A stretch of DNA of 64,000 nt, taken from Blepharisma japonicum. Lineage: Eukaryota > Ciliophora > Heterotrichea > Heterotrichida > Blepharismidae. The stretch lies in NCBI GenBank assembly GCA_949751835.1, contig CATKHK010000003.1, positions 620,001 to 684,000 of the forward strand, written 5' to 3'. The position numbers and the translations under genes were made by a program. Under the pieces are notes generated by a model. That model was not told the DNA's origin and did no database searches. It worked only from the letters and a program-made list of their open reading frames with translations. Shown here piece by piece: positions 1-12,076 of this stretch (the first letter of the stretch is position 1; each line of letters starts with the position of its first letter).

Positions 1-1
1 T

Positions 2-175
2 GGAGTGTCAACATTAGTGATGATTATTATTTTTTCAGCTGTGGTACTTGGAGTTATATTATTCTTCTATAGAAGATGGATTAAGAGAGAACTTAACTAC
101 GAAATGAAAATGCAGGTGAACTCGGCGGTGAGCCAATATATTGCTCTTAGCGACCAAAGTACAGCAAGAGATTAA
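2..175 (+). CDS. C-terminal fragment of a single-pass membrane protein (5' end outside window)
   Basis: The window opens inside a reading frame that ends at a TAA at 173-175. The 57 visible residues hold one hydrophobic segment of about 20 residues (VMIIIFSAVVLGVILFFY), followed directly by basic residues (RRWIKRE) and a polar tail of about 35 residues. This is the usual layout of a type I membrane protein: transmembrane helix, stop-transfer charges, short cytoplasmic tail. The extracellular part lies upstream of the window, so the family cannot be named. The stop lies only 19 bp before the next start codon. Confidence 0.6.
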   Translation, partial: GVSTLVMIIIFSAVVLGVILFFYRRWIKRELNYEMKMQVNSAVSQYIALSDQSTARD

Positions 176-194
176 GTAATTTCATTTATAAATT

Positions 195-3100
195 ATGTTT
201 AGGCTCTTTAGGAAATTTTCAGACATTGCTCAAAAGCCTTTGAGAGACCGCATCCTTGAGGCTTCTACCACTTCAGCGCTTCTCAATACAATTACCAGCC
301 CTGAGGCAACTTCTGCAGATTTGGTTTTCGGATTGAAAGAACTTTCAGATAGGATTAGAAAACATAATTTAAGTAGGAGAGTATTAGCTGAGCCAAAATA
401 TCATGAAATTCAATACAGAATATCTAAAGATATCATGAATCTTGACAAAGACAGTATTATGAGCTATTCAAATTTCTTAAAAACTTATGATAAGCTTACA
501 GAAAAAGAGTTCTCGCTAACAAATGAGAAATGGCTAGCTACTAAAATCAGGGGAATTGCAAATGAGAATGGCTTTACTGCTAAGGAGCTAGGAGAGCTTG
601 CAGAGAATCTATTATCAATCAATAAATATATATATGAAATAGAAAGCAGCGCTGCTTCTCGAAATGATGGAACATTAGAAGACTTTATGAAAATAGTAAA
701 AGTGGCAAAGACTTTAAATAAAGAGATTGATGATGATTTTTGGAATAAATTTACTGAGTTTTTTGATGATATGAATTATGAGAATATGAATCCTCAAGAA
801 ATTTTTTTAAAATTAAGCACCTTATACTCACAGCCTAATATTTATCACAAAAAAATTTGTCAAATCACTGATAAAGCTTTATCTTCCCTCTTGCCAAAAA
901 TAAACACCTTCGACTTTTCACTAATTTTGAAAATTCTAGAATATTATACTTTACAGGCTGATTTAGATCAAAATATTTATTCATCTTTTATATCAAAATT
1001 AGAAGAAATATTGCAAAATCCTCCTTATACTATAAAATCCGAGCAGACATTTAAGCTTATTTCATTAATAGCTGAAATCAGTAAACAAAAAGAATACCCA
1101 GTTGTTCCATCCTTAAAAAATGCTCTATTAAATGATATAAAGCTCAAGCTTGATTCTAGGGCGTTGCATTTATCTCAATATAAGCCATTGGTAAATGACA
1201 TTATGAAAATCGAAAAAGTGTTGCCCAAAGATTTATCATTAAGCTTATTAAATTTCATAAAAAATTCACAATTTATTGGGATTTGGACATTTGAGTGCAT
1301 TAGGCTATTTGAAAATTTAGGAATAGGAGAATACACAGATGGCTTTATTGCTGTAAAAATAATTTAGGATACAAAGGAAGCAATAAAGGCGATATCCAAG
1401 TTAAGCTGGGTTGATAAGTTTTCTATTATTGATGTTATTTTGCAGATTGATGGGTATGATTTTAAACCTGGCTGCTTTGACTGCTTTAAGAGCTTAAAAT
1501 CAGAGTAACTTTTAATTAGACTTCACTATGTAAGCGGAAACAATTCTTATGAAGTTTTAGACGCTTATCTACAAGCAGATTTATCTAAAAAAACGAAATT
1601 AAATCTGGTTTCAGAAATAGAAAGAATTGTAAGGACTTTAAATGCAATTAAAGACCCACTAAGTGATCCATTAATATTAAAACACTTATTAGTACTTGAA
1701 GACTCTAAATCAGAATTGCCTAAAGAGCTCTTAGGGCCCCTTGCATCTAGAATGTCTCTTTCTGACATAGAAAAAGTCTTAGCCACAGATTATCCAGTTT
1801 TCACTGCAAAATCAGTGCTTATGCTATTTAAAGAACTAAAAGATAGAATAGATGATAGAATACTAGTATATGGTATGAAATATTTGTCAGGATCTTATGA
1901 TTATATAGATTGGGTTGATTATTCACAGGCTACTGCTAATATCGAAGAAAAATTCTTTTTATCTCCTTTATTTGACAAATACTATGATAAGTTTTTCAAC
2001 GAATTAACAAAATGTGTGTATCCCAATCAGTATAGTAGAATGTATAAGATGTGGGGACTAATAATAAATGAAGAAACAGATCTACATGAATTAAAATCAA
2101 AAAAAATCCGCAAAATGATCGAATTGATAACTCTATCCCAAAAACTCCCAATCACTCTTGCATTGAAGCTGCATAGATATTTCATCAAAGAGCAAAAAGA
2201 CTATTCATCATTAATCATTCTTGTTAATTTAACACTCAGGAAAGACAATTTTACAGAAGAAGACAAAGAAAAAGTTTTAAATCAATTTTTTTCAGTACCT
2301 GAAAATATATCTTTTGACGAGCTGAAAACAAGAATCTTGGCTTACAATTTGACGGAATTAGGTGATAGAAATAGAGAAGAAGCATTTAGGCTTAAACTTG
2401 AAGAAAAAATTCTAGATTTATCATCAAGACATATGCGCTCAGCCATAGATTTGACAGCTGGGTTGTTTTATAAAGTTTTGCACCCCCATTATGATTTTAG
2501 TAGTTATATTGTAAATGCAATTGCTGATTATGTGGCTAAGCATATACATAAATGTGATTCAGAGTTATTAACTAAAGCTTTTTGGGGCTTTGCAAAACAT
2601 AACAATAAAAGCCCAAATCTCTACAAAGCCTTATTGTCTGAGCTAGGAAAAAGTTACTATGACCTGACCCCTTTAAACAAAGCCCATATTATAACATCTT
2701 TTGGGAAAAAAGGGTTGAGGGTAAAAGATGTTTATGAAGTCATCTGCAATGACATTCTGCAAAATGTCGACGATTATCTAAGTTCTTGTTCAGAGATTTT
2801 AACTTCCATTAGCGATGTAAACTATGAGAACGAAGAATGGAACAAAAAGCTAATGAAAATTTTTGTAGATAAATACGATTTCAGCTCCAGAAAATACTCA
2901 AATTATTGATACTACAATTTACTGTGGGCATTAGTGAAGTCCAAAGCTTCAGAAAATGATATAAGCAAAGTCATTTCATATGCCCATGATAACTTATATC
3001 AGTATGGTAAAAAAGGAATCAAACAATTTTTCCTCCATTATCACTTTAGAAATTCGAACCCAACATTTTTAGAGCAAAATTTTAGAATTTCTCAAGACAA

Positions 3101-3434
3101 AATTAACTGGCAAGCAATTTATGGGGTAAAAGCGGAATGGCTAAACCCAGTTGTGGATGCCTTTGCCAGTGTTGGGATTAAGGCAGAAAGGTTTGAGAAA
3201 TTTGAAGATATTATGTCTCCATTGTTTATCAAGGAGAAAAACTTGTGCCTGTGGCCAAAAAATTCATATATAATGACGTATGATAATGAAATGCTGAGAG
3301 GGGATTTTATGTTTGTAAAGGACTGTATAGAACAAAGAGAAGGAAGGGTGAAGCTTTTCGACATAGAAGCATTGAAAGGATTAGATAACAAAAAGATAGT
3401 CAAATGGTTTGAAAGTCAAGGAATATTAAGTTAA
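195..3434 (+). CDS. Large alpha-helical repeat protein, possibly mitochondrial (FASTK/RAP-like)
   Basis: Three exons (195-1352, 1368-1504, 1520-3434) joined over two 15-nt introns give 1069 residues. One TGA at 2907-2909 is read as Trp (NYWYYNLLWA). Nearly the whole protein is predicted helix in units of about 35 residues, resembling the degenerate helical repeats of FASTK/RAP or heptatricopeptide RNA-binding proteins. The last ~100 residues form a more globular region rich in aromatic residues, where such proteins carry a RAP domain, but I cannot confirm that motif. The N-terminus (MFRLFRKFSDIAQKPLRDR) is basic and lacks acids in its first residues, so mitochondrial import is plausible. The start is the first ATG after the preceding stop. 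The repeat fold is well supported; the function is inference. Confidence 0.75.
1353..1367 (+). other. 15-nt intron 1 of the helical-repeat gene
   Basis: GTAAAAATAATTTAG. Its own TAG would end the reading frame; removing it joins GFIA to DTKEA in the same frame. Confidence 0.9.
1505..1519 (+). other. 15-nt intron 2 of the helical-repeat gene
   Basis: GTAACTTTTAATTAG. It contains a frame-ending TAA. Removal joins a split codon (GA|A) and keeps the downstream frame open to 3434. Confidence 0.9.
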
Positions 3435-3465
3435 AACTTAAAAGGTATCTAGATTTAATCAAGGG

Positions 3466-4740
3466 TTAGTTATAAACCATATACTTATTTGTTGCTGAGA
3501 ACTTCGCATATCCCTTAATCACTTTTTCGATGGCATCCAGCAAATCTTTTTCTGAAATACTCTTTCTTCTCTGTCTGATTGCAAACATGCCTGCTTCAGT
3601 GCACACAGATCTAATATCAGCTCCTGTTGTATTAGGACACAGTCTTGACAGTAATTCAAATCTGATACCTTTGTCCATATTCATAATCTTCGCATTAATT
3701 TTGAAAATCTGGGCTCTTCCTTCCAAATCAGGCAGCCCAAATTCTATTTTTCTATCCAATCTACCAGGTCTTAGCAGTGCAGGGTCAAGTGTGTCAGGTC
3801 TATTAGTAGCCATAAGAACTTTGACATTTCCTCTATTATCAAATCCGTCTAATTGATTGACAATTTCAAGCATAGTTCTTTGGACTTCACTATCCCCTCC
3901 ATGTCCATCATCAAATCTAGCCCCACCTACAGCGTCAACTTCATCAATAAAAACAATGCAGGCTTTCTTGCTTTTTGCCATTTGGAAAATTTCTCTGACC
4001 ATTCTTGCACCCTCTCCTACATATCTTTGCACAAGTTCGCTTCCAATAACTCTTATAAAGCATGCATCAGTCCTATTGGCGACTGCTCTCGCAGCAAGGG
4101 TTTTCCCAGTTCCTGGAGGGCCATAAAGGAGCACTCCTTTTGGCGGGTCAATGCCAAGGTTGATGAATTTTTCAGGGTGAAGCAAAGGCATTTCGACGAC
4201 TTCTCTGAGCCTTTCAATTTGCTCTTTGCAGCCTCCAAGATCATTATAAGTCACGTCAGGTTTTTCTTCTAAAGTCATCATAGTGACTGTCGGATCGATT
4301 TTTGGAGGAAGAGGGATTTGAATGAAATATTTGGTTCGGTCAACGCCAACACGCATGCCTTCTTCTATATCAGTTGCAGCTACTTTTTCACCGAGTCCTA
4401 CAACGAATTTGGCAAGCTGCTTGATAGAAATCATGTATTTGGCTTCATTTGTCCCTGGATTGATGATTTTTGTGCATCTTGCGACTTGAAGAGGCTGCTC
4501 CATCTGCATCATCATTTTGTCACCTTCTAGATCCCAATAAGAAGGCTGGGAAAGGCCAGTGTCAGATTCTTTGACACCTGTGGTAGCTGCGATTTCTTTA
4601 AGCTTCGTAGTGATGTCGCCTTCGATAGTCTGAATTACTTTGGCATATGGTCCGGAGCCATAGCGCATCATGAGACTGATGTCAGCTTCATCCAAAGGTT
4701 TGATGGGCTTGCTCTCTTCATTCTTTTTGTCGTCAGACAT
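3466..4740 (-). CDS. RPT1: 26S proteasome regulatory ATPase RPT1 (PSMC2, subunit 7)
   Basis: 424 residues, close to the family's usual ~430. This is one of six AAA+ ATPases in the base ring of the 19S regulatory particle, which unfolds ubiquitylated substrates and threads them into the 20S core. An N-terminal coiled-coil/OB region (about 1-160, with [16 protein letters not shown]) precedes the AAA module: Walker A GPPGTGKT at 207-214, Walker B with DE at 266-267, and arginine-finger segment [11 protein letters not shown]. The C-terminus (KYMVYN) matches the RPT1 type rather than the HbYX tails of RPT2, RPT3 and RPT5. No intron is seen. It lies convergent with the helical-repeat gene, 31 bp between stops, and downstream of eS6 on the same strand. 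Confidence 0.97.
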   Translation of the reverse strand: MSDDKKNEESKPIKPLDEADISLMMRYGSGPYAKVIQTIEGDITTKLKEIAATTGVKESDTGLSQPSYWDLEGDKMMMQMEQPLQVARCTKIINPGTNEAKYMISIKQLAKFVVGLGEKVAATDIEEGMRVGVDRTKYFIQIPLPPKIDPTVTMMTLEEKPDVTYNDLGGCKEQIERLREVVEMPLLHPEKFINLGIDPPKGVLLYGPPGTGKTLAARAVANRTDACFIRVIGSELVQRYVGEGARMVREIFQMAKSKKACIVFIDEVDAVGGARFDDGHGGDSEVQRTMLEIVNQLDGFDNRGNVKVLMATNRPDTLDPALLRPGRLDRKIEFGLPDLEGRAQIFKINAKIMNMDKGIRFELLSRLCPNTTGADIRSVCTEAGMFAIRQRRKSISEKDLLDAIEKVIKGYAKFSATNKYMVYN

Positions 4741-4957
4741 TTTATTATAGTTTTTGGAATTGATAAATAGAAAACTATGATTTTCTTAAGAATTAAATGC
4801 TGATAGCTTGAATATGTGCTTAAATTATTTTAGTACTAATTTATTAATTTATATATGCATATAAAAATTAAAATTTTTAGCATGAAAATCCTTAAATCAA
4901 TCAGAATAATTCTATTTATCTTAGCTTATATACATATCTTAAGAAATCTGTTGTTAT

Positions 4958-5704
4958 TTAAGCTTTCTTTTCTTCCACCTTTTGGGTGTGAGCCTGAGCT
5001 TCAGCCACATGCCTCTCATGTAATACATTATTCAACAGAACATTATATTTCTTTGCAGCTTCTTTAGCTCTCTGCCATCTTTCCTTCTTCTGAGCTTTTT
5101 CCTTAGTTTTTCTTCTTAATCTCTCAGCAGTAATAAGTCTTTGTATCTTTGGAGCTTTAAAGTAAGGCTTTTTACCTTCTCTTTTGATTTCTCTCTTGAC
5201 GACATATTTTCTCACATCGTCTCTTTCTTCAGCTTTCACAGATTTCCTGTCTACTCCTTTGTCTAAGGCGAATAATTTTCTGATTCTTGAAGCTCTTTTA
5301 GGACCAAGTCTTCTTGGAATAGGGCTATCGGTGATACCAGGGAGCTCACCAGGACCCTTTTTGGTGACAACAAGATGAAGAACAGCGATATCGTGGCCAA
5401 CAATGCAGCCTCTGACTGATTTACGCTTCCTTTCACCTTTTTTGCGAGGGCGGTAGTTACTGTGTCCAGCTGAAAGCAATAAGCGGACTCTTTTGTTTTC
5501 AAGGACTCCTTGCTTCATTGAAAATCCTTGTTTGTCATTGCCTCCAGAGATACGGAAGATGTAGCCTTTAAACTCTTCTCCTAAGGCTTCTCCATCAATT
5601 TCTTGCCCCATTCTGCGATCGTAAAAGAGTCTTACTTTGCGCTCATCGTCGATATCGATGCATTTTTGTTGACCTGTTTCGGGGAAAGAGATGTTAAACT
5701 TCAT
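4958..5704 (-). CDS. RPS6: 40S ribosomal protein eS6 (RPS6)
   Basis: 248 residues against 249 in human. The start [20 protein letters not shown] is the eS6 signature, followed by the conserved block [22 protein letters not shown] and [14 protein letters not shown]. The C-terminal part is a long, highly basic helix ([18 protein letters not shown]). In animals the tail holds an RRxS cluster phosphorylated by S6 kinase; here the tail ends [11 protein letters not shown] without a serine cluster, so that regulation appears absent. No intron is seen. It shares a divergent 344-bp promoter region with the gene at 6049. Confidence 0.97.
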   Translation of the reverse strand: MKFNISFPETGQQKCIDIDDERKVRLFYDRRMGQEIDGEALGEEFKGYIFRISGGNDKQGFSMKQGVLENKRVRLLLSAGHSNYRPRKKGERKRKSVRGCIVGHDIAVLHLVVTKKGPGELPGITDSPIPRRLGPKRASRIRKLFALDKGVDRKSVKAEERDDVRKYVVKREIKREGKKPYFKAPKIQRLITAERLRRKTKEKAQKKERWQRAKEAAKKYNVLLNNVLHERHVAEAQAHTQKVEEKKA

Positions 5705-6048
5705 CTTTTAGCCACTCTATTATAAACACAGAAAATGGCTTATAAGATGAATAGAACATATAGAGAATTAGATAGTTTTAGGTAGCTAATAAACAAAAGA
5801 GGAAAACATATAATAAAAATTCCATATTATTAATTAATGAGCTAATTTGCCAATACTTATAATTTGTCAAGCTTCTTAGATGATTGTTTAAATTTTAAAA
5901 TAAATTAACAGTTTTTGTTTTTATTTTATAAGAAATTTGTTAGAAATAGGTATAATAAGACTTTATATGTTTTAAAATTCAAATAATGAAATATAGAATT
6001 CATACAGCATTCAAACAATAATAGTCGAGTTTATTATTTTCCCTAAAA
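5705..6048. other. Divergent intergenic region (eS6 / unknown gene)
   Basis: 344 bp of AT-rich sequence between two divergent start codons. It must hold both promoters, but I see no recognisable motif, RNA gene or repeat. Confidence 0.5.
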
Positions 6049-6738
6049 ATGACGAGCATAAGGGAGAATTTAAAAAATTATCGATTTCAAAGCCCAGCAA
6101 GAATACTTCTAACAGATGATTTTCTATCAAAAACTTTAGACTCTGAAAAAAACACCGTCCGTACGGACAGCTTTTCTAAACAAATCCCAACAAAATCTCG
6201 CTTATCAGCAACATCAAGATCTTACATGTCAGCCACTCCTCATTCAACAACAAAACAAATCAACTTAGATGACTGTTTTTCTGCAGGTAATCAATTTTTT
6301 CCTAAATTTCTTGCTAGATTGCAAGGACTTGGAACTGTAAAATTTGAACGAACGGTGGTTAAAGAAGAAGAGAATGTTTTGAGCTTTAACAGAATTCTCC
6401 AATCTGTTAATCTATCTCCAGTAGTGAAAAAATCTATTAAAAAGCTCAAAAGAGTAAGTTATATGCCAATAGGCACACATTATAAAAAATTAGAAGCAAA
6501 AATCACTCTAAATACTATTGAGTTTAATAACAGCGAGAAAAATCCACCCTCAAGTCCAAGCCAAGGAAAGCGATATGGATTAAAAATTGTATCGTCTCCT
6601 TATCCTAATAATTCTCCATTTAAAGGAGAAGCAATAGGGAGAAACGTACAAGAAATTAAACCAATCAAAATGATTGATATCGCTACATGGGCTCCTGATT
6701 GCCCAAATTCTTTAAAAGCAAGTAGCAAAAAAAATTAA
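6049..6738 (+). CDS. Unknown basic, Ser-rich protein
   Basis: 229 residues from the first ATG to TAA, with no intron or TGA codon needed. The protein is basic, rich in Ser, Lys and Asn, and probably disordered at both ends. The middle (about 85-165) holds hydrophobic patterning (FPKFLARLQGLG, VLSFNRILQSVNLSP) that may form a short helical domain. Several SP/TP pairs (SPSQG, NNSPF) could be sites for proline-directed kinases. I do not recognise the family. Frame length and codon composition support a real gene. Confidence 0.65.
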   Translation: MTSIRENLKNYRFQSPARILLTDDFLSKTLDSEKNTVRTDSFSKQIPTKSRLSATSRSYMSATPHSTTKQINLDDCFSAGNQFFPKFLARLQGLGTVKFERTVVKEEENVLSFNRILQSVNLSPVVKKSIKKLKRVSYMPIGTHYKKLEAKITLNTIEFNNSEKNPPSSPSQGKRYGLKIVSSPYPNNSPFKGEAIGRNVQEIKPIKMIDIATWAPDCPNSLKASSKKN

Positions 6739-6987
6739 ACAATAAATAATTGGTATAATAAATGGAAAAACTTAAAAACACTGATTCATTTAACTCTATT
6801 CAAAATTGCTCAAATCTTATTAAATAAGTTAGCACCCTATATTGGAATAAAAATAAATAATATTAATGATTTTTTGTATTTAGTAAAGATATTTATATTT
6901 ATGCATTATTTCAATTTATAAAATCTAAACTATCAAGAAAAGCATAACCTTAAATTGAAGTTTCAAAAAAAGTAAAATAGATAAATA

Positions 6988-8763
6988 ATGAATAAATTTA
7001 GCAATATGGTAAAATTTAAGTAGCAACTGAAATTGAAAATAAATGCAAGAGGGTCAACAAAAAGTCCAAGGCTAGAGCTAACTTCTATAAGAAATTCTTC
7101 TCATAGTAGAAATTTATCTATAGACTATAAGAGCGAGCTAAGAGCTTCAAGAAGGTATGAGAATATATCACCAGATTTATATGATTCAGGGAACATAAAA
7201 CTTAAACCTATTAATCAATCTATAACTTTACTAGAAAGTAAAAATGAAGAAATTGACGATGAATTTAAACTACAATTGTCAGCCAAGGATCGTAGAATTG
7301 AAAAGCTTAATAGCATGATACTCGATTTAAGAGTAAAAATCAAAGAAAATGACACAGAAACTATAGTAAAAAAATTGAAACAAAGAACTATTTTATTAGA
7401 AGAAGAGCTGGAATTGATAAAAGAAGAAAGAGACAACGAAGAAAAAAATTATGAAATTTTAGAAGCCAAATATAAAAGGGCTTGTGAGAAATGAGAAGAA
7501 GAAAAAGATTTATTTAGATATGATAAGGAATTATCATTGCAAGAAATTTCGCAACTAAAAATCAGTTTGCAAGAAAAAGAAAATATTATCGATGAAAATA
7601 AAGGCAGCATCGCTTTTATATCAAGAATGCTTACTCAAACTAATCAAACCAATAATGAGCTTAATCAAAAAATGCAAAGTATAAACGAGGAATTGGATAA
7701 AGTCAATAAAAGTTATCATGAATCGCAAAAATTATCAAAATTAGCTGAAGGATATAAAAAAAATTTGGAAATTTATATAGAAGATATTGCAGATAAAGAA
7801 AAAAAGATTGAAAGATTTAATGAAAGTGTTAAAGCTTTAATAGAAGTAGCAAATCAAATTAAAAATCTTGAAGAAAACATTGAACAAAAGATCTGAAACT
7901 TTAAAAATCTTAATTCAGAAAGCTCAGAAGCAATTAAATATCTTGAAATTCAAATAGAGAATGTGAGTGATATTTATGAAAAATTAAACGCAAGTATTAT
8001 TAATTATACTGAAATTAATGCTATAGGATCTGATAAGTCTATAAGATCACAATTAACTGATCTAAATGCAAATATCAAAAGAGAAATTCTCATAAAAGAA
8101 AAATACCATGTAAAATATGACAATTCTAAGCAAGAAATAATTCGCTTAACTGATTCAATTTCAAACTTAAAAGATTTGCACAAGGAAGAAATATATAAAT
8201 TAAAAACAATTATTGATTCTAATGTCAGCTTATTCGAAAAGTTAAAAAATACAAACCATGAAATAAAAGAAAAGCTTCTAGGAAAAGATTTAGAGATAAA
8301 AATGTTTGAAAATAAAATAAAGATTCAAAAGGAAAAAATTGATGACTTCATTACACAAAAAGAAAAATTTTCTTTAAGAGAAGAAGAACTTAAGCTACAA
8401 TTGGAGCATTTTAAATCAAAAATGATGAAGCTAATGGAAGAAAGACGTTCAGCAGACCTTGATCTTAGTATAAGAGAAAATAATTTAGAAAAATCTCTTT
8501 GGAAAATAGATTCCTTGAAAGATGAATTGATGAAAAGAGAAAATGAAATAGTCAAAAAAGGCCAAAAGCTGATTTTACTAGAAACTGAGATGCAAAGGCT
8601 AAAAACAAATATAAATAAATACATTTATCATGATAGAAACGTTGAAGGTCATCTGTTAGGGAATTATCTAAAAGATTTGGCTACAAGAGATCAAAAAATT
8701 GAAATTTTAAAAGAAATGGTAAGGGTTGGAAAACCTGATGATAGACTAAATGATTTTCAATAA
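6988..8763 (+). CDS. Long coiled-coil protein
   Basis: The first ATG is 6988; a 15-nt intron at 7009-7023 and two TGA-Trp codons (7492-7494, 7894-7896) give 586 residues in a single frame. Apart from a basic, Ser-rich head of about 70 residues (MNKFSNMQLKLKINARGSTK), almost the whole sequence is heptad-patterned coiled coil rich in Lys, Glu, Ile and Leu. Proteins of this type in ciliates are usually cytoskeletal, basal-body or cortex components, but no diagnostic motif is visible and the role is unknown. The spacer to the next gene is 86 bp on the same strand. Confidence 0.8.
7009..7023 (+). other. 15-nt intron in the coiled-coil gene
   Basis: GTAAAATTTAAGTAG, ending in a frame-closing TAG. 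It connects the short first exon (MNKFSNM) to QLKLKINARGS. Without it, no ATG start would be available for the downstream frame. Confidence 0.85.
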
Positions 8764-8849
8764 AAATAAAAATGAAATTTTGTTTAAATTCCAAATAGTG
8801 AAATATAAAACAGAATCTGTTTAAGCTAATTTCTAAGATAAAAAACTTT

Positions 8850-11800
8850 ATGATGAAAATGGAGAATGAAGATAGTCGCACAGGCTCAATTGGAATTCAA
8901 ATTTCAAATCAAGATGAGCCAATTCTCCTCCCACAAGAGCGCCCAAGCTATTTTCAAAGAGTATCAGTAACATAGCTCAAAAAATTATTCAAAAAAGTCG
9001 AGCCTCCAGAAAGATATATAAACTTCTCAGGTACAATAAATTATACCTCTCCATCAAATGCAGTGAAAAACACAAAATACAACATTATTACTTTTTTCCC
9101 GCTCTTCTTATTTTACCAATTCGGACAACCTTTAAATCTTTTCTTTTTAGTCATCGCTCTCAGTCAATTCTACCCTCCTTTACAGGTAGGGTTTCTTTTT
9201 ACATATATCGCGCCTTTAGCCTTAGTCACTTTTATAACGATGTCTAAAGAGGCTTATGATGATCTAGTTAGGTGGCAGCGAGACCGAGAAGTGAATAACC
9301 AATTGTATACATGCCTCAGTCATAATGGCTCCAAAAGGATCCCATCAGAAGAAATCAAGGTTGGAGATTTCATTGAAATTCATTCTCATGAAAGAATCCC
9401 AGCTGATATGATTTTAATGCAAACTTCTGATGAAAGCGGAACTGTTTTTATCAAAACTGACCAGCTTGATGGAGAAACTGACTGGAAATTAAGAAAAGCT
9501 GTGGTATGCACACAAAGGGTCAGACCAGAAATGCAGCTGCTAAATTTGTCAGGAGTTGTTACTATTAAAGCTCCACATAAAAATATATATGAGTTTGAAG
9601 GAAAAGTCGAACTTGAAATAGGCGGAAAAAGCGTCGCTGAAGGACTAGGTCTGGAAAATACAGTATGATCTAGCACTTCTCTAGCATCAGGAAGCTGTAT
9701 TGGATTTGTAATTTATACAGGAAAAGAAACTAGAAGTGTAATGAATGGCAGAGAGCCTTCAAATAAGCTTGGAGCTACTGATATTGAACTTAATAGGCTT
9801 GCGATGTATTTACTTATACTCATGATTTCTATGTCATTTTTAATTGTATGTCTAGCAGGATTTAATGTCAATACTCCTATCTCATTCTTTAGATTCTTAT
9901 TACTCCTCTCAACTATCATTCCTATTTCTCTTAGAGTTAACCTTGATTTTGCCAAAATTTATTATAGCTACCACATCGCAAAGGACCCTTTAACTGGCAA
10001 CGCAAAGCCAAGAAACTCCACAATCCCTGAAGAACTTGGCAGAATTCATATTTTACTAACAGATAAAACAGGAACTCTTACCAAAAATGATATGATTTTA
10101 AAGCGCCTCAGCTTTGAATACGAGAAATTTTCAATTGATGATAAAGACAGCATGGAGGATTTATTAAAATTAATGAATTTAAATTACCAGAATTGCCCTG
10201 CTCCCATTGGAGATTTTAATCAAAAGAAAAAAAGAAAAAGGGATACAGATATGGTGGTTAGAGATATGATTACAGCACTAACCTTATGTCATAATGTTAC
10301 TCCTGTGATGGAAAATAATGAACAAATTTACCAAGCAAGCTCGCCCGATGAAATAGCTCTGGTAAATTTCACAAAAAGCATAGGTGTAGAATTGCATCAT
10401 CGAAGCCAAGAAATGATGATAATTAATACACCAGCAGGAATTGAAGAGTATAAAATTTTGCAGATGTTCCCATTTACATCAAGCAGCAAACGTATGGGAA
10501 TTATACTTTACCATGAAGTTACAGATAATATTATTTTTTACTTAAAAGGTGCAGAAGAAGTTTTAAAAGAAAAAATTGGCTCACAGATTTCAAGGACTCG
10601 AATGATTGAAGACTGCGAAAACTTAGCCCAAGAAGGCTTAAGGACTTTGGTGGTTTCTCAAAAAATTTTGACAAAAGAAGAGTATGAAGCATTTCTTGAA
10701 AAATTCAACACTGCAAGAGTTTCATTAGTAAATAGAGAAATAATGATAAGAGCTGCTATAGATACACTTGAAGTTGATATGGAGTATTTAGGTGTCACAG
10801 GCGTCGAAGATAAATTGCAAGACAAAGTTGATAAAAGTATTGCAAAATTAAAAAATGCAGGAATTAAAGTATGGATGCTTACTGGTGATAAATTTGAGAC
10901 TGCCAAATGTATTGCGATTTCAACGGGCTTGAAAAAACATGACCAGACATTTTATGAAATTGTAAATATGTGTGATAGAAATCTACTAAAAGAGACATTA
11001 GATGAGCTAAGACTAGTTGGAAACCAAACAACTGTACTGGTTGTTGATGGGATTTCTATTCATATTGCATTAGAAGCATTTGAAGAAACTTTTGTGCAAG
11101 TAGCCAGCCAATTAGGAGGGGTTGTGTGCTGCAGAGCAAGCCCAACCCAAAAAACCCAGGTTGTAGATGCTCTGAAAAAATATACGAAAAATAGAGTCTG
11201 CTCAATAGGAGATGGAGGAAATGATGTAGGGATGATACAAGCTGCTCACGTTGGGGTTGGAATTGAAGGGAAAGAAGGAAAGCAAGCATCTTTGGCAGCA
11301 GATTATTCTATTACCGAATTCAGGCATGTAACTACTTTAATTATATGGCATGGGAGGATGAGCTACTTAAGAACTTCACGATTGGCGAATTTCATATTCC
11401 ATAGAGGTCTTATAATTGCTGTGATCCAGTTTATGTTTTCAATGATTTTTTATTATATTGCAATTCCAATCTATAATGGATACTTAATGCTTGGCTATAC
11501 TACTATTTTTACCTCAATGCCTGTATTTTCAATTGTATTAGACAAAGATATTGAATATAAAACTATCAAAAATTTCCCTATACTTTACCAAACCCTCCAA
11601 ATGGGCCGTGCATTGAATTCCACTAGATTTTTGTTAATACTAGTAAAAAGTATATATCAAGGCTCAGTAATAATTTTGTGTGCAATTTTACTATTTATTG
11701 ATGATAGTTTTATAAATATTGTTGCAATCACTTTTTCAGCTTTAATTTTGACTGAATTGCTAAACATTGCAACTATGATCGAAACCTGGACTAAAGGAAT

Positions 11801-12011
11801 CATAATTTCAGAAATCACTGCATTTACAATGTACGCTATATCAATTTTAGCCTTGAGGAATTATTTTGACGTGATGTTCATTCTCACCCCTGATTTCTTC
11901 TGGAAAGTCTTATTAATTACCACAATTTCTTGGCTTCCGCTTTATTTAGGGAAATTCATCAAAGACAAGCTGATGCCATCAAAAGCCAAACAAATAAGGG
12001 AGAATAGTTAA
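8850..12011 (+). CDS. P4-type ATPase, phospholipid flippase of the Neo1/ATP9 branch
   Basis: 1048 residues from exons 8850-8960 and 8976-12011, with one TGA-Trp (9666-9668) in ENTVWSS. P4-ATPases move phospholipids to the cytosolic leaflet of Golgi, endosomal and plasma membranes. Visible marks are NTKYNIITFFPLFLFYQF near the first membrane helix, the dephosphorylation motif DGET at about 202-205, IPISLRVNLDFAK in M4 (the P4-specific form), phosphorylated Asp ~400 in DKTGTLT, the nucleotide-binding KGAEEVL, TGDKFETA, and GDGGNDVGMIQ at the hinge. IPISLRVNLD and the short N-terminus fit the Neo1/ATP9 branch, which works without a CDC50 subunit. The C-terminal half has six membrane segments. 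Confidence 0.95.
8961..8975 (+). other. 15-nt intron in the P4-ATPase gene
   Basis: GTATCAGTAACATAG. It joins YFQR to LKKLFKKVEPPERYINF, restoring the conserved N-terminal segment of the ATPase in frame. Confidence 0.9.
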
Positions 12012-12076
12012 ATTTGTTTTTTAATAATTTGTTAATAAAAACCATTTTATGCAATGGATTACCTTTACCTGAAAAT